DNA from: UBA7672 sp041166025 | Lineage (GTDB): Bacteria > Pseudomonadota > Alphaproteobacteria > Caulobacterales > Hyphomonadaceae | DNA: 64,000 nt | Assembly: GCA_041166025.1 (NCBI GenBank) | Contig: JBEAMJ010000069.1 | Span: 186,001-250,000 of the forward strand | Direction of reading: 5' to 3' | Part shown: positions 8,698 through 17,646 of the stretch, piece after piece | How the letters are laid out: each line of letters begins with the position of its first letter | How positions within the stretch are numbered: the first letter of the stretch is position 1 | Program-made: the position numbers and the translations under genes | Notes under the pieces: model-generated | What the model was told of the DNA's origin: nothing | Database searches by the model: none | What the model saw: only the letters and a program-made list of their open reading frames with translations

Positions 8698-9369
8698 CTA
8701 CTGGCGCATCAGGCGCTTTATGTCGGCGTAGGCGTAGATTCCGGCAGGCGTCGTCAGGGCGGGCTCGCCGTAGGTGAGGTCGACGCCGGTGATCGTGGTG
8801 ACCAGCGCGTGGTCGGGCGTGAGTGATTTCTTGTTCGCATCCTCGGCCACGACGTTGATCCAGTAAGGCTGGCCGTCATCTGCCTGCTCGCCCGAGTTGA
8901 GCTGTCCATCCCAGACAAAGTCATGCGTGCCGGCGGCTAGTTCGCCTGATTCCGAATAGAGCACACGGCCGGACGCGTCGGTGACGGTGACCGTTGTCTT
9001 CGCCGCGTCCGAAGGCAGGGTGTAGCGCCAGGTGATCGGGTCGCCGGTGAATTGCGCGCCGGAGGTATTGATTTCGGCCTGCTGGCCCAGATAGCCGGAC
9101 AAAGCAGCGCCGGCGCTGGAGTAAGTCGCGGCCAGGAGCTCTTCGAGCTGCTTGTTCGACTTGATCTGCTGTTCGACGCCCGAGAACTGCACGAGCTGTT
9201 CGGTGAATTTCGAGGAATCCATCGGCTCAAGCGGATCCTGATTCTGGATCTGGGCTGTGAGGATGGTGAGGAAGGTGTCGAAATTGTCCGTCAGCGCGGC
9301 CTGGGAGGCAGCGGCGTTGGCGCCGGCGCTGGAAGTGGAAGGCGGAACGAAGGAGATGGCGTTTGTCAT
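8698..9369 (-). CDS. flgD: Hook assembly scaffold/cap protein FlgD
   Basis: FlgD caps the growing hook and is removed when the hook is complete. The 223-residue product shows the FlgD N-terminal signature (FLTILTAQIQNQDPLEPMDS at about 32-51, then FTEQLVQFSGVEQQIKSN) and a FlgD Ig-like/Tudor C-terminal domain with SGRVLYSESGELAAGTHDFVWDG-like strands. It begins 11 bp after the fliK stop with a GAAGGA site, so the two genes are cotranscribed. Confidence 0.95.
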   Translation of the reverse strand: MTNAISFVPPSTSSAGANAAASQAALTDNFDTFLTILTAQIQNQDPLEPMDSSKFTEQLVQFSGVEQQIKSNKQLEELLAATYSSAGAALSGYLGQQAEINTSGAQFTGDPITWRYTLPSDAAKTTVTVTDASGRVLYSESGELAAGTHDFVWDGQLNSGEQADDGQPYWINVVAEDANKKSLTPDHALVTTITGVDLTYGEPALTTPAGIYAYADIKRLMRQ

Positions 9370-9380
9370 GCGATTGTCCT

Positions 9381-10718
9381 TCAGGCCACCAGGTCAAGGC
9401 GTTGTGGATGCCACATCGGTTGCGCAGCGACGGCTGTCTCCTCCGTTGCCGGCAGGGTCATGGTCTCGAAGCGGCGCCAGACATTGTGTTGCGGGGGCCT
9501 GCCATCGCTCTCGCGCTGCTGGCTGGCGGCGCCGCCATTGTCGCGCGCGAGTTCGAAGCGAACGCCATTGTCGGCAAGATCGATACCGGCATCCGACAGG
9601 GCGCGTTCAAGCGCACGCTGGCCACGCACCAGGTCTGAGAGCGCCGCGCTGTCATGAGCTGCGAGGACTGCGTGCACCTTCCGGTCGGCGCCGATCTCGA
9701 TGCGGACATCGACACGGCCAAGCTCCGCCGGATCGAGCCGAACCTCGAAGCGCTGTGCGCGGCCGTCGGCGCGTTCGATGATCCTGTTGTAGATCTGGAT
9801 CGTCGCAGCAGGGGCCGATTGCAGTTGGGGCGGAACAGCAGCCCCGCGCGGGCTGTCCCCGGCCGATGGAGTTGCGCCGGCTGCAACATCCGGTGTGTGA
9901 GCGATCTGGGTGGCAACCGGCGAAGTGAAGTCTGGCTTTGCGTCCGGCGCATTCACGACAGGCGCCGGCGTTACGACGGCCACAGGCGTCGCCGGAGCCG
10001 GCTGGCCTGATGTCGCCGGAATTGGCTGGACTGCAGCCTGGGGCCCTGGCGTCCCCTTGGCGACATTGCCCGAGGTGTCCTGAGGTGTCGGGATCTCGCC
10101 GGGCCTGATGTCAGTTCCAGCGGGCGCAAGCGCGGGAGGCTGTGGCGCAGCATGGCCCGTCGGAGACGGCGGGCTGGGCGAGCTGGAGGTAACCGCAATC
10201 GCCAACGCAGGTGATGAAGTCGCTGAAGCCGCCTGGGCGGCTGGCTCAGTCGTCATAGGTTCAGCTTCATCGGTCACGACGCCGACGGCCTGAGATCCGG
10301 CTACAGGAACTCCCGGCGCAGCATTCGCCTTGAGCAGTGGCTGGATCAGGGTTGCGGCGGCCGCATCCGGAACCGCGTTGGCGGACCCGACGACAGGGCC
10401 CCCAGCTGCGAAGGCCAGTGCAGCGGGATCACCCACAAGGAATTGCTCCGAGAAGGCAAGCGCTGACGTGGCGGAGGAGGCAGGAACGCCTGTTTCGTTT
10501 GCCCCGGCATCATTGCCTCCTTCCGAAAAGCCGCTCGCGCTCAGGCCTGCAGCAGCCAGCGGGATTGCGGGCGCCTGCACCGCAGCGCCAGCTGCGGCGG
10601 TCGCGTTCAGCTCATCGCCGAGCAGCGCGGAAAAGGCCTCGCCAGCGTCCCCCGCAGCAGGCCGCGCAGCCGGCGAGGGCTGCTGGTGCGGTGTCAGCAA
10701 GATGGCTGCATTCAACAA
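9381..10718 (-). CDS. fliK: Flagellar hook-length control protein FliK
   Basis: The product (445 residues from the chosen start) is a long Ala/Pro/Gln-rich protein. Its C-terminal domain, about residues 310-410, has the Flg_hook signature FEVRLDPAELGRVDVRIEI and RGQRALERALSDAGI. FliK measures hook length and switches export to late substrates. No ATG is available near the real N-terminus. The frame is open upstream to 10958, but the sigma-54 promoter at 10780-10794 puts the transcript start near 10768, so translation must begin downstream of that. The TTG at 10716-10718, or the next TTG, is the best candidate. Confidence 0.85.
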   Translation of the reverse strand: MLNAAILLTPHQQPSPAARPAAGDAGEAFSALLGDELNATAAAGAAVQAPAIPLAAAGLSASGFSEGGNDAGANETGVPASSATSALAFSEQFLVGDPAALAFAAGGPVVGSANAVPDAAAATLIQPLLKANAAPGVPVAGSQAVGVVTDEAEPMTTEPAAQAASATSSPALAIAVTSSSPSPPSPTGHAAPQPPALAPAGTDIRPGEIPTPQDTSGNVAKGTPGPQAAVQPIPATSGQPAPATPVAVVTPAPVVNAPDAKPDFTSPVATQIAHTPDVAAGATPSAGDSPRGAAVPPQLQSAPAATIQIYNRIIERADGRAQRFEVRLDPAELGRVDVRIEIGADRKVHAVLAAHDSAALSDLVRGQRALERALSDAGIDLADNGVRFELARDNGGAASQQRESDGRPPQHNVWRRFETMTLPATEETAVAAQPMWHPQRLDLVA

Positions 10719-10779
10719 GCGGCATCCACAAAGTTTCGCCCAACGCCCGGGAATTCGGGCGAGGTTCAACACATCGTCT

Positions 10780-10794
10780 GCAACGCCCGAGCCA
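10780..10794 (-). promoter_or_regulatory. Sigma-54 promoter for fliK-flgD-flgE
   Basis: The minus strand reads TGGCTCGGGCGTTGC, with GG and GC exactly 10 bases apart, matching the sigma-54 consensus TGGC-N8-TTGC-type elements of Caulobacter flagellar genes. The expected start lies about 12 bases further, near 10768, some 50 bp before the fliK TTG codon. Confidence 0.85.
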
Positions 10795-10891
10795 TTAAGG
10801 TTTGCCGTGGAAAGACCGCAGGAATAGGCGTTTGGGTGGTTAACGGCGAACCTTGCACGCTGGCTGGCTCGGCAAGACTCGCTGCGCGAGG

Positions 10892-10906
10892 CGGCAGAAA
10901 CTGCCG
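10892..10906. promoter_or_regulatory. Dyad between divergent sigma-54 promoters, candidate FlbD enhancer
   Basis: CGGCAGAAACTGCCG is a perfect inverted repeat (6-bp arms, AAA centre). It lies 43 bp upstream of the flgK sigma-54 element and 98 bp upstream of the fliK element. Position and symmetry suit an enhancer site for FlbD, encoded in this cluster. Assignment to FlbD is inference. Confidence 0.55.
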
Positions 10907-10948
10907 GGAGCACGGCCGTGCGCTTCATGCGAAACCACAAACCCAGGC

Positions 10949-10963
10949 TGGCCCGCAACTTGC
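10949..10963 (+). promoter_or_regulatory. Sigma-54 promoter for flgK-flgL
   Basis: TGGCCCGCAACTTGC has the GG-N10-GC spacing and the TTGC -12 element of a textbook sigma-54 promoter. Transcription would start near 10975, about 175 bp before flgK. The long in-frame extension upstream of flgK therefore cannot be coding from this promoter. Confidence 0.9.
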
Positions 10964-11150
10964 GTGGTTAACGCCAACGTTGCGGCCAAGTCGCCGGAGC
11001 GTTCGGGGCAGAAGCTCTCGTCGCGCCACTTTCGCGAACGTATTCAGGAGGATGGAACGGACCGGAGATGTCTGGTCGCCTGATGGCGGCCCGGCAGATC
11101 GCGCCTACCCGGCAAGATCTGCAGGGCCTCCCGGTGACGGAGTGAAGGTC

Positions 11151-13265
11151 TTGTCCATCTCGAGCATCATGGGAACGGGGCTATCCGCGCTCGCCGCCAA
11201 CCAGCAGGCGTTGAAGGCCACCTCGACCAATGTCGCCAACGTCAACACTGAAGGCTATGCGCGCCTCGATGTGCGTTTCAACTCGCGCGCCTCCACAGGC
11301 GGACTTGCTGGCGTCGAAGTCGACATTGCGCGCGTCGCCAACGCCTATCTCGCCGCTGCCGAAATGCGCGGCGCGGCGGATGTAGCCTCTGCCGACATCC
11401 TCGCCCAGTTCATGGACCGGGCGCAGGGCCTGCTGGGCGATCCATCCGATTCCTCGACAGTCTTTGCCTCACTCGATTCCGTCTTCAGCAGCTTCGGCGC
11501 CCTCGCGGTCGATCCCGCTTCCGCGCTTCGTCGGTCGGCCGCATTGTCCGACCTGCAGACCATGCTGTCGCAGATGGAGCGGACCTCCGAGGAAATAACC
11601 GCGCTGCGCGATGAGGCCCATTCCCGTGTACTGGCTTCGCTGGAGGAGGCCAACTCGCTGATGGCGGGTATCGCGCGGCTCAACTCGTCGATCCAGCGTT
11701 CCACAATCGCCGGCCTGTCCGCCTCCGAGGCTGAAACCGAGCAGGCGCGCATGCTCGACCGGCTATCCGAGATTGTCGACATCCGCACCCAAGAACGCTC
11801 GCTCGGCGGCGTCGAGATCCGCACCACCGACGGACTGTTGCTGGTGGACATCGACGCCGCGGTGCTGGGCCTCGACTCCAACGCCGGCAGTGAACCCTAT
11901 GCCGGCGTCGTGATGATGTCGCCGCGCTCGACATCCGAGATCGCCCTCGATTCTCACATGAATGGCGGCGAGCTGAACGGTCTCCTGCGGGCGCGCGACA
12001 GGGAGCTGGTTGACCTGCAGCTTGCATTCGGAGAATTTGCAGCGGGCGCCGCGGAGGCGCTGAACGCAGCCCACAACCAGGCCAGCGCCGTCCCGGCGCC
12101 AGCAGCGCTGACGGGGCGCAATACCGGACTTTTAGCGACCGACCGCCTCAACTTCACTGGCGTCACGCACATCGCCATCGTTGACAGCGACGGGCTGGTG
12201 GTTCGCAATCTGCGTGTCGATTTCAACGCCGGCCAGATCGTCGATGACCAGGCCAGTGTCACCGTATTCGCCAACTCCATTGGCGACTTCCAGACGGCGC
12301 TTGATGCTGCGCTTGGCGCGGACGGGTCTGCGAGCTTCACCGCAGGCGCCCTGTCGATTTCGGCTGACCTTGTCGGCGCCGGTGTTGTCGTTTCGAACGA
12401 TGCGACCAGTCCATCTCTTCGCGGCGGGCACGGATTCTCGCATGTGTTTGGTCTCAATGATCTGGTGGCCCACGGCTCGCCGCTGTCCTACGCGACGGGC
12501 CTGTCGGGCACAGACCTCCATGGATTCACCGTGGGCGACACGCTCACCTTCGCTATCCGCGACACTGACGGATCGATCGCACGCCGGGTGGCGTTCGCTG
12601 TCGGCGCCGGAGCGACGATTGCCTCGCTTCGCGCCGACATGGACGCCGCGCTCGCGGGTTACGGCCAGACCTCACTCGATGCGAACGGACGGCTGACGAT
12701 TGTCGCCACGGGAAACTCGGTCGGCCGGATCGACGTGATCGGCGACACGACCAGCCGCGGCGACACCGGCCTGTCCATGTCTGACATTTTCGGGTTCGGC
12801 GAGACTCTGCCGTCCCAGCGTTCGCGCAGCTTGGAGATTCGCTCGGACATCCAGGTCAACCCCGACCGGCTTGGCAGCGCCCAGGCCGATCTTGCGGGCG
12901 CGGCGGCCGGTACGCGCGTGCTTTCTCCGGGCGACGGACGCGGCGCCCTCGCCATCGAGGGCGCCGGTACGCAGCCCCGGACTTTTGCAACGGCCGGCAC
13001 GCTGGCCGGACAGGTGACGTCGATCATGGACTATGCCGCGCGACTGGCCGGCCACGCAGGCGTGCGGGCCGAGGCGCTCGACGCCGCGAGGGCTGCAGCC
13101 GAGTCCGTGAGGCAGGAAGTACGCGAGCGACGGATGAGCGAAGAGGGCGTCAACCTCGACGAGGAACTGGTCAAGATGACAACCTACCAGCAGGCCTATG
13201 CCGCAGCATCGCGCATGATCACGGCGGCGCGCGATCTCTACGACATCGTCCTGAACATGATCTGA
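11151..13265 (+). CDS. flgK: Flagellar hook-associated protein 1, FlgK
   Basis: FlgK joins hook and filament. From the chosen start the product has 704 residues. The N-terminus has the hook-associated signature (TSTNVANVNTEGYARLDVRF at about 26-45), and the C-terminus has EEGVNLDEELVKMTTYQQAY followed by ASRMITAARDLYDIVLNMI. I chose the TTG at 11151, eight bases after GGAG, because it yields the SISSIM-type N-terminus typical of the family. GTG 11142 and ATG 11169 are alternatives. The frame is open far upstream, but that part precedes the promoter. Confidence 0.9.
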   Translation: MSISSIMGTGLSALAANQQALKATSTNVANVNTEGYARLDVRFNSRASTGGLAGVEVDIARVANAYLAAAEMRGAADVASADILAQFMDRAQGLLGDPSDSSTVFASLDSVFSSFGALAVDPASALRRSAALSDLQTMLSQMERTSEEITALRDEAHSRVLASLEEANSLMAGIARLNSSIQRSTIAGLSASEAETEQARMLDRLSEIVDIRTQERSLGGVEIRTTDGLLLVDIDAAVLGLDSNAGSEPYAGVVMMSPRSTSEIALDSHMNGGELNGLLRARDRELVDLQLAFGEFAAGAAEALNAAHNQASAVPAPAALTGRNTGLLATDRLNFTGVTHIAIVDSDGLVVRNLRVDFNAGQIVDDQASVTVFANSIGDFQTALDAALGADGSASFTAGALSISADLVGAGVVVSNDATSPSLRGGHGFSHVFGLNDLVAHGSPLSYATGLSGTDLHGFTVGDTLTFAIRDTDGSIARRVAFAVGAGATIASLRADMDAALAGYGQTSLDANGRLTIVATGNSVGRIDVIGDTTSRGDTGLSMSDIFGFGETLPSQRSRSLEIRSDIQVNPDRLGSAQADLAGAAAGTRVLSPGDGRGALAIEGAGTQPRTFATAGTLAGQVTSIMDYAARLAGHAGVRAEALDAARAAAESVRQEVRERRMSEEGVNLDEELVKMTTYQQAYAAASRMITAARDLYDIVLNMI

Positions 13266-13276
13266 GGAGATAGAAC

Positions 13277-14200
13277 ATGACCCGCATCTCCTCCGCCATG
13301 ATCCCGATGGCCTCGCTCACCGACCTGAGCCGCGCGCAGCAGGAACTCGTCGAGGCCGCCCGCCAGAGCTCCGCGCAGACTCGCGCCAACGACCTCAAGG
13401 GCTATGGCCGCGAGGCGCAGACGCTTGTCTCCGCCGAACGTCTCGTATCGCGGCTGAGGGGCTTCGAGGCGACCGCGCGCGAGATGACCACGCGCCTTCA
13501 GATCCAGGATGTCGCGCTCGGACGGGCAGCGGAGGCCGTGAACAAGCTCAAGCAGGAGCTTTTCCAGAATCTCGGTCTGGAAAGCGGAGAAGGCGTGCGG
13601 GCCCAGCTGGAGGAAGCCTTCGCGGTCGTGAAGGACGCGATGAACACAAATCTGGGGGGGCGATACCTCTTTGGCGGCGTGATGAACGATCGCGCCCCGA
13701 TCACCGCAGGTTCGCTGACGGACCTTGCCGCCAATCCGCTGTCCAGCTTGATGCAGGAAGGCGCCGAGCCACAGCTGATGCGGGTCGAGGAAGGCCGGAA
13801 TGTCGCGGCCGGTGTGGTCGCCGACGATGTAATCTCGCTGGCCATGGCCTCGATCAAGCGGCTCGCCGAGATGGATGAAGGCCCGGACGGCCCGTTCGGC
13901 GGTGATCTGACCGACGTGCAGCAGGCGGCGATCCAGAGCGAGCTCACAGCCCTGAATGATGCCTTCAACCGCGTGCTCAGCGCCCAGGCTGAAAACGGCC
14001 GGCTCGGCCAGGAAGTCGACTCTTCGAGCGACAGGCTGACGTCGCGCCTCAATGCGCTGGACGAGGCGATCGGAGGGATCGTCAATGTCGATCTGGCCGA
14101 GGCGGCCGTGAGGCTCAACCAGGCGCAATTCGCCTACGAGGCCTCTTCCAGCGTCTTCAACGTGCTGCGCGGGCTGTCACTGCTCAACGTGCTCGACTAG
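13277..14200 (+). CDS. flgL: Flagellar hook-associated protein 3, FlgL
   Basis: FlgL is the second hook-filament junction protein and is homologous to flagellin. The 307-residue product has the flagellin-type N-terminal helix (from MTRISSAMIPMASLTDLSRA, then QELVEAARQSS), the FlgL-type GGRYLFGGVMNDRAPI motif near residue 130, and a C-terminal helix with AAVRLNQAQFAYEASSSVFN. It starts 11 bp after flgK with a GAGGAGAT ribosome-binding site, so the two are one operon. Confidence 0.94.
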   Translation: MTRISSAMIPMASLTDLSRAQQELVEAARQSSAQTRANDLKGYGREAQTLVSAERLVSRLRGFEATAREMTTRLQIQDVALGRAAEAVNKLKQELFQNLGLESGEGVRAQLEEAFAVVKDAMNTNLGGRYLFGGVMNDRAPITAGSLTDLAANPLSSLMQEGAEPQLMRVEEGRNVAAGVVADDVISLAMASIKRLAEMDEGPDGPFGGDLTDVQQAAIQSELTALNDAFNRVLSAQAENGRLGQEVDSSSDRLTSRLNALDEAIGGIVNVDLAEAAVRLNQAQFAYEASSSVFNVLRGLSLLNVLD

Positions 14201-14294
14201 CGCAAACGCCCCCCACCCGGGTCATGCCGCGGTGCGGCTTGCGTCCCCACGCCATTGCGCCAGACTGGGCGGACAAGAAACGTGGGAGGAAGAC

Positions 14295-15779
14295 GTGATC
14301 GGTAAACTCAGGAGCGGTGCAGCGCTGGCCCTGCTGGCGGGCATGGGTGTCGCCGAGGCGCAGGTGGCGTGCGAGTCCCTCAAGGGCTACCAGGCGCCGG
14401 ACGTGAAGATCACGGCTGCGACGCCGGCTAACGCTCCGGTTCCGCTGTGCAAGGTCGATGGCGTGATCGGCAAGGAGATCAACTTCTCGGTCTGGCTGCC
14501 GGAAGCCTGGAACGGCAAGTTCGTCATGGGCGGTCAGGGCGGCTTCGCCGGCCGCGTCGAAAGCCAGCCACTTTCTGCAATGCAGGCGCTGCAGAAGGGC
14601 TACGCGACGGCGGGCACGGACACGGGACATTCCTCGCCGGCGCGCGGCATCGATGGATCCTGGGCGATGGGCGAGTACGAACGCATCGCGAATTATGCAC
14701 ATGCCGCCATCCGTCGAGTCAGCGCGACGTCAAAGTCTGTGGTCCAGGCGCGCTATGGCCGCGCGCCTGAGCGCACTTATTTTGCAGGTTGCTCGAACGG
14801 CGGCCGGCAGGCGCTGCAGATGGCGCAGCGCTATCCGACGGACTTCGACGGCATCATCGCCGGCGCGCCCGCGATCGACTTCCAGGGCATCACGGCCTCG
14901 TTCTCGACCATCACCCAGAAGATGTACCCCGATCCAAAGAAGCTGGACACACCGGTCATCGACAAGGCGGCGCGCGAGACAGTGGCGAAGGCCGTACTCG
15001 AGAAGTGCGATGCGGCCGATGGGCTGAAGGACGGCATGCTGGCCGATCCGCGCAAGTGTGCGTTCGACGTGAAGACGATCCAGTGCAAGGGCGGCAAGAA
15101 GGACGATTGCCTGAGCTCGGCGCAAGTCAGCGCCGTCGAGACGATTGTCAAGGGACCGATGGTCAACGGCAAGCCCGTGCATGTCGGCTATGCCTGGGGC
15201 GGTGAACAGACAGAGGCGGACTGGGGGACCTGGCTGCTGGGCGGGAAGGATCGTATCGGCCCGGGCCAGCCCAGCCTCGCCTACGGCTTCTCCGGCGAGT
15301 TCATGCGGTATTTCGTCAAGGGCGATCCGACCTGGGATCACTCCCGCACGAACCTGGTCGAGCTGCCGAAGGAAATGAAGCTCCTGCAGATGACGCTGTC
15401 ACCGACCAATCCCGACCTTTCCGCCTTCCGCAACCATGGCGGCAAGCTGCTGATGTATCACGGCTGGTCCGACTCGGCGTTGTCGCCCTACATGAGCATC
15501 AACTATGTCGATCGGGTCTACGCCAATGACGCAACGGCGCGGAACGATGTGCGCATGTTCATGCTGCCGGCGGTCGGACATTGTCTTGGCGGACCGGGCC
15601 CGGACCGGGTCGATTATCTCGACGCGCTCGACAAATGGGTCTCCTCGAAAACGGCGCCAGACGAGCTGACGGCAGGCTTTGCATCGGGCGGTTCGCGCAA
15701 GATCTGCGCCTATCCCAAGGTCGCCGTCTACTCCGGAACGGGCGACGGCAGGAATCAGGATCAGTTCCGCTGCGAGTAG
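14295..15779 (+). CDS. Secreted tannase/feruloyl esterase family protein
   Basis: The family hydrolyses esters of gallic, ferulic or other aromatic acids, or the related mono(2-hydroxyethyl) terephthalate. The 494-residue product has a signal peptide (about 1-23, ending MGVAEAQ), the nucleophile motif GCSNGG near residue 178, the acid residue in YHGWSDSAL, and the histidine in VGHCLGG near the C-terminus. The paired cysteines next to Ser and His are typical of this fold. The start is a GTG with a strong GGAGGA site four bases before it; the in-frame ATG further upstream lacks one. Substrate cannot be told from sequence. Confidence 0.88.
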   Translation: MIGKLRSGAALALLAGMGVAEAQVACESLKGYQAPDVKITAATPANAPVPLCKVDGVIGKEINFSVWLPEAWNGKFVMGGQGGFAGRVESQPLSAMQALQKGYATAGTDTGHSSPARGIDGSWAMGEYERIANYAHAAIRRVSATSKSVVQARYGRAPERTYFAGCSNGGRQALQMAQRYPTDFDGIIAGAPAIDFQGITASFSTITQKMYPDPKKLDTPVIDKAARETVAKAVLEKCDAADGLKDGMLADPRKCAFDVKTIQCKGGKKDDCLSSAQVSAVETIVKGPMVNGKPVHVGYAWGGEQTEADWGTWLLGGKDRIGPGQPSLAYGFSGEFMRYFVKGDPTWDHSRTNLVELPKEMKLLQMTLSPTNPDLSAFRNHGGKLLMYHGWSDSALSPYMSINYVDRVYANDATARNDVRMFMLPAVGHCLGGPGPDRVDYLDALDKWVSSKTAPDELTAGFASGGSRKICAYPKVAVYSGTGDGRNQDQFRCE

Positions 15780-15845
15780 CACCGCGCTGATCCGAGGTTC
15801 AGTCACAGGTTGCGCGCGAAGGGGAATCTGCACTAGGCGGTGGCC

Positions 15846-16031
15846 ATGACGCCGGCCGCCGCTTTTCCCTTGCCGCCGAACAAGCCGGATGATGCGTCTT
15901 GCTGTCATCGCGGGTGCTGCCCGTGCATTTTCGACTACTACTGGGATGCGCTCGCACGCTGGGAGGAAGTCGTGCGTGGGCTGGGCGGAGACCCCGAAGC
16001 GGTTCTCGCCAGCCTCGGACGACAGCGCTGA
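15846..16031 (+). CDS. Small oxidoreductase-like domain protein
   Basis: The 61-residue product carries the cysteine-rich Oxidored-like signature: PPNKPDDASCCHRGCCPCIF followed by DYYWDALARWEE. These small proteins are widespread in Proteobacteria and their role is not established; the Cys cluster suggests metal or Fe-S binding. ATG 15846 is used; GTG 15840 is two codons upstream. It converges with the photolyase gene, ending 13 bp from that gene's stop. Confidence 0.75.
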   Translation: MTPAAAFPLPPNKPDDASCCHRGCCPCIFDYYWDALARWEEVVRGLGGDPEAVLASLGRQR

Positions 16032-16044
16032 GCCTTGCTGGTCT

Positions 16045-17595
16045 TCAGTCGTGGGAAGGCCAGGCTGCAGCCTCGCGTTCCAGCGTTAGCAGAAAGCGTG
16101 CAGCGCTCTCGCGCACAGCCATTTGCCGATCCGGTTCAAGCTTCGTCCACGCGCGCACAACCTGCGAGGTTCGCGGGTTGCGGGCAAGCAGCGCCTCGTT
16201 TCGAGATATGAAATCCCAGTAAAGGTAATTGAACGGGCAGGCCTCGGGGCCTGTCCTTTCGCTCACCTTGTAACGGCAGCCGCCACAATAGTCCGACATC
16301 CGGTTGATGTAGGCGCCGCTGGCGGCGTAGGGCTTCGAGCCAAGCAAGCCGCCGTCAGCGAACAGGCTCATCCCGAGCGTGTTCGGCGCTTCGACCCATT
16401 CATACGCATCGGCATAGACAGCAAGATACCACGCGTGCACCTGTTGGGGCTCAAGGCCCGCCAGCAAGGCGAAATTGCCAGTGATCATCAGGCGCTGGAT
16501 GTGGTGGGCGTAGGCATGGGTGATTGTCTGGCCAATGGTCTCGCGCATGCATCGCATGTCGGTCTCGCCCGTCCAGTAGAAGGCCGGCAAGTTGCGCCTG
16601 GCGTCGAGCGCATTGCGCGTCAGATAGTCTGGGCCCTCGCGCCAGTAGATGCCGCGCACATATTCGCGCCAGCCGATGATCTGACGGATGAAGCCCTCGA
16701 CAGCATTGAGCGGCGCCCGGCCGGCGCGGTATTCCAGCTCGGCGCGGCGACACAGGTCCATTGGATCAAGAAGCCCGATATTGAGGCATGGCGACAGCAC
16801 AGAGTGATAGAGGAAGGGCTCGTCGGTCAGCATTGCGTCCTGAAAGTCGCCGAACCATGGCAGGGCCCTGGCGAGAAAGTCATCGCGCGCCTGTTCAGCC
16901 TCGATGCGCGTCACTGGAAAGCCGAAATCATCAAGCGACCCAAAACCTTTCGGGAAGCGCGCGGCGATCATCTCGATTATCACTTGCGTCTCAGGCGAGG
17001 GTGAGAAGACAATCGGACGGCGCATGAAGAAATCGCGCGCCGCCGGCTTACGGTTCTCGGCGTCGAAGTTCCAGCGTCCGCCCTCGGGCTTGTCCCCGTC
17101 CATCAGGAGGCCGGTGCGCCGGCGCATTTCGCGGTAGAAATACTCGAGGCGCAACTGCTTGCGGCCCGACGCCCAGCGCTCAAAGTCGGCGTGGGAACAG
17201 ATAAAGCGATCGTCTTCGAGGAGTATGACGGGAAGGCCCGTGATATCCGACCAGCTTCGCTGCATGGCGACAACACGATGCTCGCCGGCCAGCGTGGCGG
17301 CGATCTGCGTGGGCCTGTGGCGCGCGATGGCGCGCTGCAGCTCGCTGGTGAAACTCCCCGTATTGGAAGGGTCCTCGAGCCTCACATAGTCAACCTCGAG
17401 CCCGAGCGCGCGAAGTTCCTCGGCGAAGGCCCGCATCGCTGCGAGGATGAAGACGATCTTCTTGCGGTGGTGCGGAACATAGGTCGTCTCGTCCGCGACC
17501 TCCGCCATCAGGATGATGTCGCCAGGCCGTGCGCCTTGCAGCGCCGATAGAGTTGGCCTCAGCTGGTCGCCGAGAATGAAGCGGAGGGTTGGCAT
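16045..17595 (-). CDS. Iron-sulfur bacterial cryptochrome/photolyase (PhrB-type)
   Basis: The 516-residue product belongs to the FeS-BCP family, whose characterised members, such as Agrobacterium PhrB, repair (6-4) photoproducts using FAD, a lumazine antenna and a 4Fe-4S cluster. The four cluster cysteines are present at 349, 437, 440 and 453, at almost the PhrB spacing. Other landmarks are the N-terminal FILGDQL, the FAD-domain ITHAYAHHIQRLMITGNFAL and the YADAYEWVEAPNTLGMS segment. Length is normal. Activity is inferred from the family; no regulatory site was seen. Confidence 0.93.
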   Translation of the reverse strand: MPTLRFILGDQLRPTLSALQGARPGDIILMAEVADETTYVPHHRKKIVFILAAMRAFAEELRALGLEVDYVRLEDPSNTGSFTSELQRAIARHRPTQIAATLAGEHRVVAMQRSWSDITGLPVILLEDDRFICSHADFERWASGRKQLRLEYFYREMRRRTGLLMDGDKPEGGRWNFDAENRKPAARDFFMRRPIVFSPSPETQVIIEMIAARFPKGFGSLDDFGFPVTRIEAEQARDDFLARALPWFGDFQDAMLTDEPFLYHSVLSPCLNIGLLDPMDLCRRAELEYRAGRAPLNAVEGFIRQIIGWREYVRGIYWREGPDYLTRNALDARRNLPAFYWTGETDMRCMRETIGQTITHAYAHHIQRLMITGNFALLAGLEPQQVHAWYLAVYADAYEWVEAPNTLGMSLFADGGLLGSKPYAASGAYINRMSDYCGGCRYKVSERTGPEACPFNYLYWDFISRNEALLARNPRTSQVVRAWTKLEPDRQMAVRESAARFLLTLEREAAAWPSHD

Positions 17596-17646
17596 GTCGC
17601 CTCTACGCGCGGTGCGGCCGCGCGGACCTGTGCCAAAACCAGAAGA

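Noticed and set aside
10686..11150. Long N-terminal extension of the flgK frame
   Set aside because: It contains both sigma-54 promoters and the dyad, and hook-associated protein sequence starts only after 11151.
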